64,000 nt of DNA from CAIYQJ01 sp963717255. GTDB taxonomy: Bacteria; Chloroflexota; Limnocylindria; Limnocylindrales; CSP1-4. Of this stretch, positions 1 through 9,440 are shown in pieces. Position 1 is the stretch's first letter, and each line of letters begins with the position of its first letter. The position numbers and the translations under genes are program-made. The stretch is from NCBI GenBank assembly GCA_963717255.1, contig CAVQVT010000004.1, positions 75,381-139,380 on the forward strand, in the 5' to 3' direction. The notes under the pieces were generated by a model, which saw nothing but the letters and a program-made list of their open reading frames with translations, was not told the origin of the DNA and searched no databases.

Positions 1-1167
1 ATGACCACGCCCACGCCTGCCCCGCACGGCCCCCACGACGCGTCGTCCACCCCGACGCCGCCGGAGGTCCCCGTGGAGAACCTCACGCGCTGGCACGCGG
101 CGATCGCCGACGACCTGCGGGCCGCGTTCGAGGCCGTCCTCCCGGTCGGGAAGTACACGCTGGGGGCGCAGCTGAAGGCGTTCGAGGAGGAGTTCGCGGC
201 CTACTGCGAGACCGGGCACGCGGTCGGGATCAGCAGCGGCACGGCCGCGCTCCACCTCGGGCTGCGCGCGCTCGGCGTCGGCCCGGGCGACGAGGTGATC
301 ACCGTCCCGAACACGTACGTCGCGACCGTCTTCGCGATCACGTACACGGGGGCGACCCCGGTCTTCGTGGACGTCGACCCCGTCACCGCGAACATGGACC
401 CCGAGCGGGTCGCCGCCGGGCTGTCGGACCGGACGAAGGCGATCCTCCCGGTCCACATGTACGGACAGTGCGTGGACATCGACGCGATCCGCGTGGCCGC
501 GCCCGCGATCCCGGTGTTCGAGGACGCCGCCCATGCCCACGGGGCGACGTACAGGGGCAGGAAGGCCGGGAGCCTCGGCGAGCTCGCCGAGTTCAGCTTC
601 TACCCGGCGAAGGTGCTCGGCGCCCTCGGCGACGGCGGGATCCTCACGACGAGCAGCGACGAGCTCGACGCGCGCGTCCGGCAGCTCCGCTACATGGGCC
701 AGGCGGGGACGAAGCACGAGCACCTCGTCCTCGGCTACCAGGAACGCCTCGACGAGATGCAGGCCGCGTTCCTCCGCGTGAAGCTCCGCTGCCTCGAGGA
801 CCAGCTCGCCGGCCGGCGGCGCGTCGCCGCGCGCTACGGCGAGTGGCTCGCGGGCACGCCGGTGACGCCGCCGGCCCACGACGTCACCGGCCGTCACGCG
901 TACTACCTCTACACCGTCCTCGCGCCCCGGCGCGAGGAGCTCCGCGCGTACCTGGACGAGCGCGGGATCCGGACGCAGCTCATCTACCCGAAGCTCGTCC
1001 CGGACCAGGGTGCCTACGCGACCCACCCGTGGCGCGCCGCCGATGGCCTCGAGGTGGCGCGTTCGCTCGTCCCGCGGCTCCTCTGCCTCCCGATGTTCGC
1101 GGAGCTGACCGACGCCGAGGTCGATCGGGTCGGCCGGGCGGTCCGCGACTTCTACGAGGTCGACTGA
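1..1167 (+). CDS. DegT/DnrJ/EryC1/StrS-type PLP aminotransferase
   Basis: A 388-residue fold-type I aminotransferase of the DegT/StrS family, which transfers amino groups to keto-sugars or related cyclic ketones in the cytoplasm. The likely PLP lysine is Lys204 in the motif FYPAKVLGALGDGG, and the cofactor-binding aspartate is Asp175 in FEDAAHAHGA. The length is normal for the family. The ATG is the first base of the window, so upstream partners and the ribosome binding site cannot be seen. The next gene begins three bases after the stop, and GH4 and ROK genes follow, so an amino-sugar or glycoside catabolic/biosynthetic unit is likely. The substrate cannot be told from sequence. Confidence 0.9.
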   Translation: MTTPTPAPHGPHDASSTPTPPEVPVENLTRWHAAIADDLRAAFEAVLPVGKYTLGAQLKAFEEEFAAYCETGHAVGISSGTAALHLGLRALGVGPGDEVITVPNTYVATVFAITYTGATPVFVDVDPVTANMDPERVAAGLSDRTKAILPVHMYGQCVDIDAIRVAAPAIPVFEDAAHAHGATYRGRKAGSLGELAEFSFYPAKVLGALGDGGILTTSSDELDARVRQLRYMGQAGTKHEHLVLGYQERLDEMQAAFLRVKLRCLEDQLAGRRRVAARYGEWLAGTPVTPPAHDVTGRHAYYLYTVLAPRREELRAYLDERGIRTQLIYPKLVPDQGAYATHPWRAADGLEVARSLVPRLLCLPMFAELTDAEVDRVGRAVRDFYEVD

Positions 1168-1170
1168 TCG

Positions 1171-2388
1171 ATGCGGCTGGTCGTCATCGGCGGAAGCGGG
1201 AGCTCGACACCGGAGCTCATCGACGCCCTGAACGACTGGCCCGGGGGGATCGACCGGCGGCCACCTCTCGCCGTCGTGCTCGTCGGGAGGTCGCGCGAGA
1301 AGCTCGAGCTCGTCGCGTCCGAATGCCGCGCCCGCCTCGCAGCCGGCGGTCGACCCGTGCTCGTGGAGGCGGAGCCCGACCTCCGGCGAGCCCTCGACGG
1401 CGCGGACGTCGTCCTCGACCAGGTCCGCGTCGGCGGTCTCGCGGCCCGCGTCTTCGACGAATCGTTCCCGCGTGCGTTCGGACTGCCGGGCGAGGAGACC
1501 GTCGGCCCCGGCGGGTTCGCGAACGCGCTCCGCACCGTCCCGGCCCTGCGGGCCACGTGGGACGCGGTCGCCTCGATCGCGCCCGGCGCGCTCGTCGTAG
1601 ACCTCACCAACCCGGCCGGGATCGTGTGCCAGGCCGCGGTCCGCGAGTGGCCGCTGCGGGTCATCGAGGTCTGCGACTCGCCCGTGACATTCACCGGCGC
1701 GATCGCCGCGCGTCTCGAGCGGCCCGCCGCCCGCGTCGCGCGGAGGTACGTCGGCACGAACCACTGCGGGTGGTACGTGCCGGAGGATCCCGACGAGCTC
1801 GACCGACTCGCCGACCTCGTGACGGGGATGGACCCCTCGGTCGCCCGGCTCCACGGTGCCCTTCCGGCGCCGTACGTCCGCTACTACGCCGCGCCGGACC
1901 GCCAGCTCGCGGGCCAGCAGGGGAAGGCGACGCGCGCGGAGCAGCTCCTGACGCTCGACGCGGATCTCCTCGCCGGGTATGCCGCTGCGCCCGGGGCCGC
2001 GACGGTCCGTCGCGGGGCGCTCTGGTACGGAGCCGCGGTCCTCCCGGTCATCGACGCGCTGGAGCACGGCACCGACGAGACGCTCATCCTCGGCGTGCCC
2101 AACGACGGCCGGGTCCGCGGCGTGCCGGATGCGACGATCGTCGAGGTGCCTCACATCGCGCCGCGACCAGGAGAGCTCTCGGCCCTCCCCGCCGCGGACC
2201 TCCCGCCCCTCCCCGGACTGCTCCTCGCGGAGGTCGGGACGTACGAGACGCTCACCGTGGACGCGCTGTCGCCCGGCGCGCCTCCGGAGGCGCGCCTGCG
2301 GGCCCTGCTCGCGAACCCCCTCGTCCGCGACGTCGACCGGGCCACGGCGATCCTCGCCGCGATCGACGCGGGGTCGCCGGTCTCGTGA
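1171..2388 (+). CDS. Glycoside hydrolase family 4-like NAD-dependent enzyme
   Basis: A 405-residue protein with the GH4 layout. An N-terminal Rossmann motif (VVIGGSGSSTPELIDAL) is followed by VDLTNPAGIV. The metal-site residues are Cys168 (EVCDSP) and His198 (TNHCGWYV). GH4 enzymes cleave 6-phospho- or free glycosides by NAD- and Mn-assisted oxidation/elimination. The start ATG lies three bases after the upstream stop, and the stop overlaps the ROK start (GTGA), so the three genes are translationally coupled. Substrate specificity is unknown. The pairing with a ROK kinase fits degradation of a phosphorylated or amino-sugar glycoside (inference). Confidence 0.85.
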   Translation: MRLVVIGGSGSSTPELIDALNDWPGGIDRRPPLAVVLVGRSREKLELVASECRARLAAGGRPVLVEAEPDLRRALDGADVVLDQVRVGGLAARVFDESFPRAFGLPGEETVGPGGFANALRTVPALRATWDAVASIAPGALVVDLTNPAGIVCQAAVREWPLRVIEVCDSPVTFTGAIAARLERPAARVARRYVGTNHCGWYVPEDPDELDRLADLVTGMDPSVARLHGALPAPYVRYYAAPDRQLAGQQGKATRAEQLLTLDADLLAGYAAAPGAATVRRGALWYGAAVLPVIDALEHGTDETLILGVPNDGRVRGVPDATIVEVPHIAPRPGELSALPAADLPPLPGLLLAEVGTYETLTVDALSPGAPPEARLRALLANPLVRDVDRATAILAAIDAGSPVS

Positions 2389-3362
2389 GCACCCGCGGCC
2401 GCCCGCGGCTCGTCGGCGCGGTGGACGTGGGCGCGACGAAGACGCTCGCCGCCGTGGCCCGGCTGCCACTGGCGGCCTGGGCGCCCGCCGGTCGGATCGT
2501 TCGGATGGCCACGCCGCGCGAGCCGGCCGCGCTCGTCGAGGCCCTGGCCGTGGCGCTCGCGGACCTCGCGGCCGAGGCCGGCGGGCCGCTCGAGGCGGTC
2601 GGGGCCGGGGCACCCGGCCCGCTCGACGCCGCGCGCGGGATCGTCCTCCACTCGCCCAACCAGGGCTGGCACGACGTGCCCCTCGGACCCCTCCTCGCCG
2701 CGCGGCTGGGCGTCCCGGTCGGGCTGGACGACGACGCGAACTGCGGCGCGCTCGGCGAGGCGCTCCTCGGCGCCGGTCGTGGTGCCGACCCGGTGGCGTA
2801 CGTCACGGTCAGTACCGGGATCGGCGCGGGGATCGTCGCCCATGGCCTCGTCCTGCACGGAGCGCACGGCACCGCGGGCGAGGTGGGGCATCTCGTCGTG
2901 GATCCCGAGGGCCCGCGATGCGGCTGCGGCCGCCGGGGGTGCGTCGAGGCCTTCGCAGCGGGCAGCGGCCTCGAGCGCCGGGCACGCGTCGCCTGGCCGG
3001 GTGCCCGGCGCTCCGACGGTTCCCCCGCTCCGAGGACGGCCGCCGAAGTCCTCCGGGCTGCACGTGCGGGCGACGGCGAGGCGCGGCACCTCGTCGCCGA
3101 CGGCGCGGCCGCTCTCGGTCTGGCTCTCGCGGCGCTCGTCGCCGCGGTCGACCCTGAGCGGATCGTGGTCGGCGGTTCGATCGGGCTCGCGCACCGCGCG
3201 TACGTGGCGCGCGCGGCCAGGGCGGCGCGGAGGCGGACGATCCGGGGGACGGGCGCCGGCGTGACCGTGCTCCCGGCGGCTCTCGGAGGGGCGAGCGTGC
3301 TGGCCGGAGCTGCGGTCATCGCCGCCGGCCTTGCTCGCGCGGAGGACGACGGGGCGGCGTAG
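2385..3362 (+). CDS. ROK-family sugar kinase
   Basis: A 325-residue ROK kinase, probably phosphorylating a hexose or amino sugar with ATP. The phosphate-1 motif DVGATKT is at residues 14-20 and the catalytic aspartate region DDDAN at 115-119. The ROK signature GEVGHLVV is followed by the zinc site CGCGRRGC and VEAFAAG. There is no N-terminal helix-turn-helix, so this is the kinase rather than the repressor subtype. I chose the GTG at 2385 because it overlaps the preceding stop as GTGA and places the ATP motif at the usual distance from the N terminus. Confidence 0.88.
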   Translation: MSTRGRPRLVGAVDVGATKTLAAVARLPLAAWAPAGRIVRMATPREPAALVEALAVALADLAAEAGGPLEAVGAGAPGPLDAARGIVLHSPNQGWHDVPLGPLLAARLGVPVGLDDDANCGALGEALLGAGRGADPVAYVTVSTGIGAGIVAHGLVLHGAHGTAGEVGHLVVDPEGPRCGCGRRGCVEAFAAGSGLERRARVAWPGARRSDGSPAPRTAAEVLRAARAGDGEARHLVADGAAALGLALAALVAAVDPERIVVGGSIGLAHRAYVARAARAARRRTIRGTGAGVTVLPAALGGASVLAGAAVIAAGLARAEDDGAA

Positions 3363-3463
3363 AGCGGCAAGCGACCGCGGCCGACTACGCTGTCGGGAGC
3401 GGGAGCCGCCCTACCGCGCGACGCGGCGGACGGTGGGTATCGCCTGGTGTACGGGGGCCATCG

Positions 3464-4090
3464 ATGGGACGTTCACGGCTGGCGGTCGGCGCCCTCCTCC
3501 TCTGCGTCGCCGCCGCGGCGGCACCCCTCCCGGCGGGCGCCGGCTCCGAGGCCGGGGCATGGCCCACCGGGGCCGCGGCGGCACCCCTCCCGGCGGGCGC
3601 CGGCTCCGGGGCCGGGGCATGGCCCACGGGGGCCGCGCAGGTCGCGACCGTCCGGAGGATCGTGGACGGCGACACGCTCGACGTCCGCATCGGGAGCGCG
3701 AACGTCCGCGTCCGGCTGCTCCAGATCGACACGCCCGAGGTCCACTCGGGGGCCGAATGCTGGGGCAGGCAGGCGAGCGCCGCGCTCGCCCGGCTCCTGC
3801 GGCCTGGGACCACGGTGACGATGTACGCGGACCCGGCGCTCGACCGCACGGATCGGTACGGTCGCGCGCTCCGATACGTCTTCCGTGGCACGACCAACGT
3901 GAACGTCCGGCTCGTGGCACAGGGCGATGCGGCGCCCTACTTCTACGACGGGGAGCGCGGCCGGTACGCGGCGGGCCTCGAGCGCGTCGGACTCGCGGCG
4001 CGGCGAGCCCGCCTGGGCCTGTGGGGCGGCTGCCCCGGCACCGTGTACGACCCGTACCACGCGCTCGACACGGGGCCGCCGCGGGGCTGA
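3464..4090 (+). CDS. Secreted thermonuclease (SNase-like) protein
   Basis: A 208-residue protein with an N-terminal signal peptide, a low-complexity Ala/Pro/Gly linker, and a staphylococcal-nuclease fold from about residue 60. Recognisable SNase elements are DGDTLDV, RLLQIDTPEV (Arg, Asp and Glu of the active site) and DRYGRALRYV (second catalytic Arg). It probably degrades extracellular nucleic acids with Ca2+. The linker contains a 20-residue unit duplicated in tandem (see 3512-3631). It stands alone, about 100 bp after the ROK gene, with no obvious partner. Confidence 0.85.
   Translation: MGRSRLAVGALLLCVAAAAAPLPAGAGSEAGAWPTGAAAAPLPAGAGSGAGAWPTGAAQVATVRRIVDGDTLDVRIGSANVRVRLLQIDTPEVHSGAECWGRQASAALARLLRPGTTVTMYADPALDRTDRYGRALRYVFRGTTNVNVRLVAQGDAAPYFYDGERGRYAAGLERVGLAARRARLGLWGGCPGTVYDPYHALDTGPPRG
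3512..3631 (+). repeat. 60-bp in-frame tandem duplication in the nuclease linker
   Basis: Two consecutive 60-bp copies (3512-3571 and 3572-3631) differ at only two positions. Each encodes a 20-residue Ala/Pro/Gly-rich unit with the core PLPAGAGS. The frame is kept, so only the spacer between signal peptide and nuclease domain is lengthened. Confidence 0.95.
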
Positions 4091-4314
4091 CGCCCCGGCG
4101 ACGCTCCGCCGGGTGGGGGGCCCGAGGACCGTCGGGGCAGACCTGCGACGGGCACCCGCAGGGACGGAGGCCGCCCGAGCGAACCGGCGACGGGCGCCGC
4201 ACACGACCGCCGACGCCTGGATGCGACCCCCGGCGCCCGCATACGGCCGCGAGCGCGCGCGCTCGCGGTGGTGGCGCCGAGGTCACCGCTGCCGAGCCGT
4301 CCGGGGGCGGCTGC

Positions 4315-4492
4315 TGCCAGATTCACGTGGGGTGAGCACCTGACGCTGCTGGACCCGTGACCCCGACCGGCCCCGGTCGCCCGGGCCCGCACGCTACCCG
4401 TCTCATGAGAGGGTCGCGAGGGTTCGGGCGACCGCGAGCCCGACGCAGGGGCCGCGATGGCAGCCACGCGCTCACCCCACGTGAATCTGGCA
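4315..4492. repeat. Perfect 22-bp inverted repeats flanking 134 bp
   Basis: The sequence at 4315-4336 (core CCAGATTCACGTGGGG) is the exact reverse complement of 4471-4492. The arms contain the palindrome CACGTG. They enclose a non-coding 134-bp stretch in the gap between the convergent nuclease and ABC genes (4091-4581), in which I see no gene. A small non-autonomous element (MITE-like) or a transcribed structure could produce this. I could not identify flanking target-site duplications. Confidence 0.9.
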
Positions 4493-4581
4493 CTTCGTGG
4501 CCGAGCGCCCGGCTCGGCATCGCCGCGCGCACCCGGCAGGAGGCCGCCGCCGCCGGAGCGTCCGCAGCGGCCGGCCGCGCC

Positions 4582-5408
<827 letters not shown>

Positions 5409-5412
<4 letters not shown>

Positions 5413-6563
5413 GCGTCGCCCCCGGCCACGGGGTCGCCGCCGGCCACCGGCCCCTCCCCCGCCGACGGCGTGCCGGGTGCGCCGGTCGGCCCTTCGTCCG
5501 CCCCGGGCTCGCCGTCCGGCCCGGCCGTCCCTCCCCCGCCGGGCCCGGCACCGCCGGCCGCCCTTCCCGTCGCCCCCCGATCGTGGTCGGGCCAGATGCC
5601 GACGTGGTCCTCCTCCAGCCGGAGCCGGACCCGACGCGACAGCTCGAGGGCCTCGATGTGCGCCTTCGGCAGCTGGAGCCGTCCAGCCCGGTCGAGCACC
5701 GCGAACTCCTCCGCGATCGCCCGGTGGTGCCCCTCGTCGGTGATCTCCGTCCGGCGCACCGTCTCCGTGCTCGTGCGCCCGTCGCGGATCCGGACCGTCC
5801 TGCCTACCTGCTCCGAGATCGCCGCGTCGTGCGTGACGACCACGATCGTGGTGCCGAGCTCGGCGTTCACGCGCCGGAGGAGCGCGAAGATCTCGGCCGA
5901 GGTCGCCGTGTCCAGCTCGCCGGTGGGCTCGTCCGCGAGGATCACCGCCGGCCGGTTCGCGAGCGCGACCGCGATCGCGACGCGCTGCTGCTCCCCGCCC
6001 GACAGCCGCTCCGGACGATGGTCGCCACGATCCCCCAGCCCGACGAGGCCCAGCAGCTCCGCGGCCCGCGCTCCGCGGTCGCGGCGACCCTCCAGGACCA
6101 TCGGCAGCTCCACGTTCTCCGCCGCGGTCAGGTATGGGAGCAGGTTCTGCGACGTCTGCTGCCACACGATCCCCACGACCTCGCGCCGGTAGCGCGTCCG
6201 CTCGGCGCGCGTCAGCTGACCCAGGTCGTGGCTGGCGACGACCGCGCGGCCCGCCGACGGGACGTCGAGCCCGCCGAGGATCGAAAGCAGGGTGGACTTC
6301 CCGCTCCCGGACGCGCCGACGATCGCGACGAGCTCGCCGGGGTCCACGAGCAGGTCCAGCCCCTGGAGGGCGACGACCTCCAGGTCCGCCACCTTGAAGA
6401 TGCGGACGAGGTTGTCGCAGACGATCGCGGCACCCTCGCCGTACAGGGCGCGATGCGGCCGGCCGGAGGCGTCGGCCGCCCCTGCCGCCCCGGCGGCGTC
6501 GAGCGCCCCTGCCGGCCCTGCCGCCCCGGCCGCTCCGGTCGGCCCGCCGGTCTCGCTCGTCAT
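5409..6563 (-). CDS. ABC transporter ATPase with C-terminal AbrB-like tail
   Basis: A 384-residue protein. It has an Ala/Gly-rich N-terminal tail, then a complete ATPase domain (Walker A GASGSGKST, signature LSGGEQQRVAIA, Walker B VILADEP, switch VVTHD). About 120 further residues follow. Residues near 284-322 (LDRAGRLQLPKAHIEAL) resemble a SpoVT/AbrB-type swapped-hairpin strand pattern, and a Gly/Pro-rich disordered end follows. The second domain is my pattern match and is not proven. Its start overlaps the permease stop (ATGA), and its stop overlaps the next ATPase start. Confidence 0.88.
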
Positions 6564-9437
6564 CCCATCCTCCGTCGCACGGCGAGCGCGGGGACCGCCC
6601 GCCGCTGGATCGCCGCCGCGACCCCCATCCCCACCGCGACGATCGCGACGATCGCGAGCAGGACCCCCGCCAGGTGAAGGGGCTCCACCGCGAGAGGTAC
6701 GGCCACGGCCGAGCCGACGATCGCGCCGGTCCCGAGCGCGGGGCCCACGGCGGCGAAGAGACCGACCCCGAGCAGCGCGCCCACCACGAAGGCTACAGCG
6801 ACGGTGGGTCCGTGCTCGGCGACGATGAGCCAGACCGACTGGCGGCGGGACAGACCGAGGGTCCGAAGGTGCGCGACCTCGACCGCCCGGGCGGAGGCGG
6901 ACATCGCCAGCGCGCAGGAGACGGCCAGCGCGGCGTAGAGGGCGGCGACCAGCGCCGCCAGCGTCAGGCCGGCGACCACGGCCTCCATCAGCGGGGAGGA
7001 GCGCGTCTCCGCGGCGGCCTCCGCGCGCGACGCGAGGACGAGGTCGGCGGAGACGGCGGCGGCCGCGGACCGGATCGCGTCGGCCGCGTCGTCCGGGGCC
7101 CGGATGAAGGCGGCCGTGGCCCGGGCCGGGTCCTCGGAGGTGCCGGCCCGCAGCTGCGAGAGGTCCACGATCGCGAACCGGCTGCCGGACCCCAGGGTCG
7201 GGAAGTCGTCGCGGACCTCCACCACGCGGAGCGTCCGCGCCCCGCCGCCGGCGATGACCTGGAAGGTCCGGCCGGGCGTCAGGCGCTCGGGCCCCTCGGC
7301 GAGCGCGGTGCTCACGACGGCGGGGATCGGGAGCGCGTCCGATCCGGGGCGTGTCCCGCGCGGGGCGCTCGCCACGAGGTCCTCCGGCGACGCGAGGAGA
7401 CCGGCCGGGAAGGCCGGCTCGACCGGGGTCCCGGCGGCGAGCGCCGCGTAGGCGGGTGCGTCGATGGCCAGGAGGTCGAGGCGGGCCCCGCGGGGGAAGA
7501 ACGACACGGACGCGAGCGACGCGTCCGCCACGGCCTCCACGCCGGGGAGCGCGGCCGGCTCGAAGTCCCGCGGGAGCGCCACGGGGATCCCGGCTCTCGT
7601 CCCCGTCGAGCCGCTCGCGAGCGCGGTGATCCGGTACGGCGCGCCGACGTCGTGCCAGGCGGCCGCGTCCGCCCCGCGGTCGAGCGTGACGAGGACGACC
7701 GAGCTGAACGTCGCGATCGTCGCCGTCGCCATCAGGACGGCGAGGATGAGGCCGCTCGAGGACTCGCGGCCGAGGCGGCGCAGCGCGTACGCGGGGACGA
7801 GGCCCGGCCGCGCCGCCGCGGCCCGCGCGAGCGCGCGCACCGGGAGCGGGAAGAGGCGGACGACGACGATGCCGGCCGCGATCCCGACGAGCGCGGGCAC
7901 GAGCGCGACGAACGGGTCCACCGTCGCCAGGTCCCCGGCCGCGCTCTCGCCCTGCAGGCCGCGCTCGCGGAGGGCGAAGGCGGCCGCGAGCGCGACGACC
8001 ACGATGACGGCCTCCACGAGGAGGCGGCGCGCACCGGCCCGGCGGACGACGCTCGTCTCCCGGGTGGGGTCGGAGAGGCGGCCCGGCGGGGGTCGGGACG
8101 AGCGTCACGATGAGCAGCGTCGTCGCGATCGCCGCCACGCCCCCGGCGAGCACCGCCGCCAGGGGCACGGAGCCGGACGGCACGAGGAGCGCCGCGACCA
8201 TGCCCCCCACGACCGCCGCGGGGACGGTGAGCACCAGGCCTTCCGCGAGCACCGACGCGAACGCCTGCGTCGTGGACGCCCCGCGACCGCGCGCGAGGTC
8301 CAGGGAGGGACGGCGCCGCCGGGCCGCAAGCAGGGCCACGAGCGCGAGCGCGAGCAGGGCGATCGCCATCGTGCCGAGGACCGCGACGGACAGCACCACC
8401 TCGGCGGACCGCCATCGGGCGGCGTGCGCCTCCACGAGCCCGAGGAGGCCGCTGCGGTTGGTCGTCCCGCCGTTCGCCGTGACGACGTCGGTCGTCGGGT
8501 AGACGGTGTCCAGGCGCCGCAGGTCCGCGACGAGGGCGTCCAGCCGGGAGGCATCCAGGCGGGCCGGGTCGGTCGGCAGCCTGAAGGTGTAGCGCAAGGG
8601 GATGCCGGTCCCCGCGTCGCCGCCCGCCACGCCTCCTGAGGTCGGTGTCGTGACCGTCGCCGCCAGCAGCGCCGGGTACGCCTCCGGCGCGACGAGGGCG
8701 GTCGCGTCCTGGAAGACGACGTTCGATCCGAGCGCGCGCGGGGACGGCCGGTCCAGCGACGTGTCCCCGGACCAGTACGACTCCGCGAGGTCCGTCACCT
8801 CGAAGACGCCCACCACGTCGGCGGCGATCCGGTTCGCGGGCCTGGAGGTCCGGACGTCGGCCGCCTCCGGGGCGAGCGCGATCGTGTCGCCCACGCCCAC
8901 CCCGAAGATGTCGGCGGTGGCGGACGAGATCGCCACCTCGAAGGCGGTCGCCGGCGGCGTCCCCTCGGCGGCGTCCGGGGCCGGCGCGATCGTCCGGGTG
9001 GCCGCGGTCGGCTCCCGGCCGTCCACCAACCGGACGTGGTCCCACGCCCGGGACTGCGTCCGGAGCCGGACCGTGAAGTCCGGCGAGGGGTCCCGCACCA
9101 CCGTCCAGCGCTGCGTGTCCACGATGTCCACGCGCTCGGTCACGAGGCGCGTCACCTCGTCCGGGACCCTGGCCGCGAGGTCCTCGCCCGTCGCCTCCAC
9201 GTTCGCGAGAGGTGCGTCCGCCCCGGCGGGGATCCGGCCCTGCTGCACGAGCGTGACGGGACGCTCGTCCGGACGCGCCTCCTCGACGGTCGTCCGGAGG
9301 AGGTCGGTCGCGAGGGCATCCCGAAGGCGCGGCACCGCCGCGAACGCGCACGCCGTCACCGCGACGATCAGCGCGAGGCCCACCGCGGGTGCGACCCCGT
9401 CCCGCAGCCGCCGGAGCGAGAGAAGGATCCAGCCCAT
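6560..9437 (-). CDS. FtsX-like ABC permease, frameshifted
   Basis: A large permease of about 958 residues. It has an N-terminal membrane anchor, a long extracytoplasmic domain, a first FtsX core (near SVAVLGTMAIALLALALVALL) and a second FtsX core at the C terminus. The frame breaks at a run of five G (8088-8092). Removing one base joins VPTP to PGRLSDPTRETSVV and restores one open reading frame, so this is either a sequencing indel or a recent inactivating mutation. The start is three bases after the upstream permease stop, and the stop overlaps the ATPase start. The partners are both downstream ATPases. The transported substrate is unknown. Confidence 0.82.
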
Positions 9438-9440
9438 CGC

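Noticed and set aside
468..3362. 964-codon frame apparently fused to the ROK kinase
   Set aside because: Only the part from the GTG at 2385 has family motifs. The rest is an out-of-frame reading of the aminotransferase and GH4 genes.
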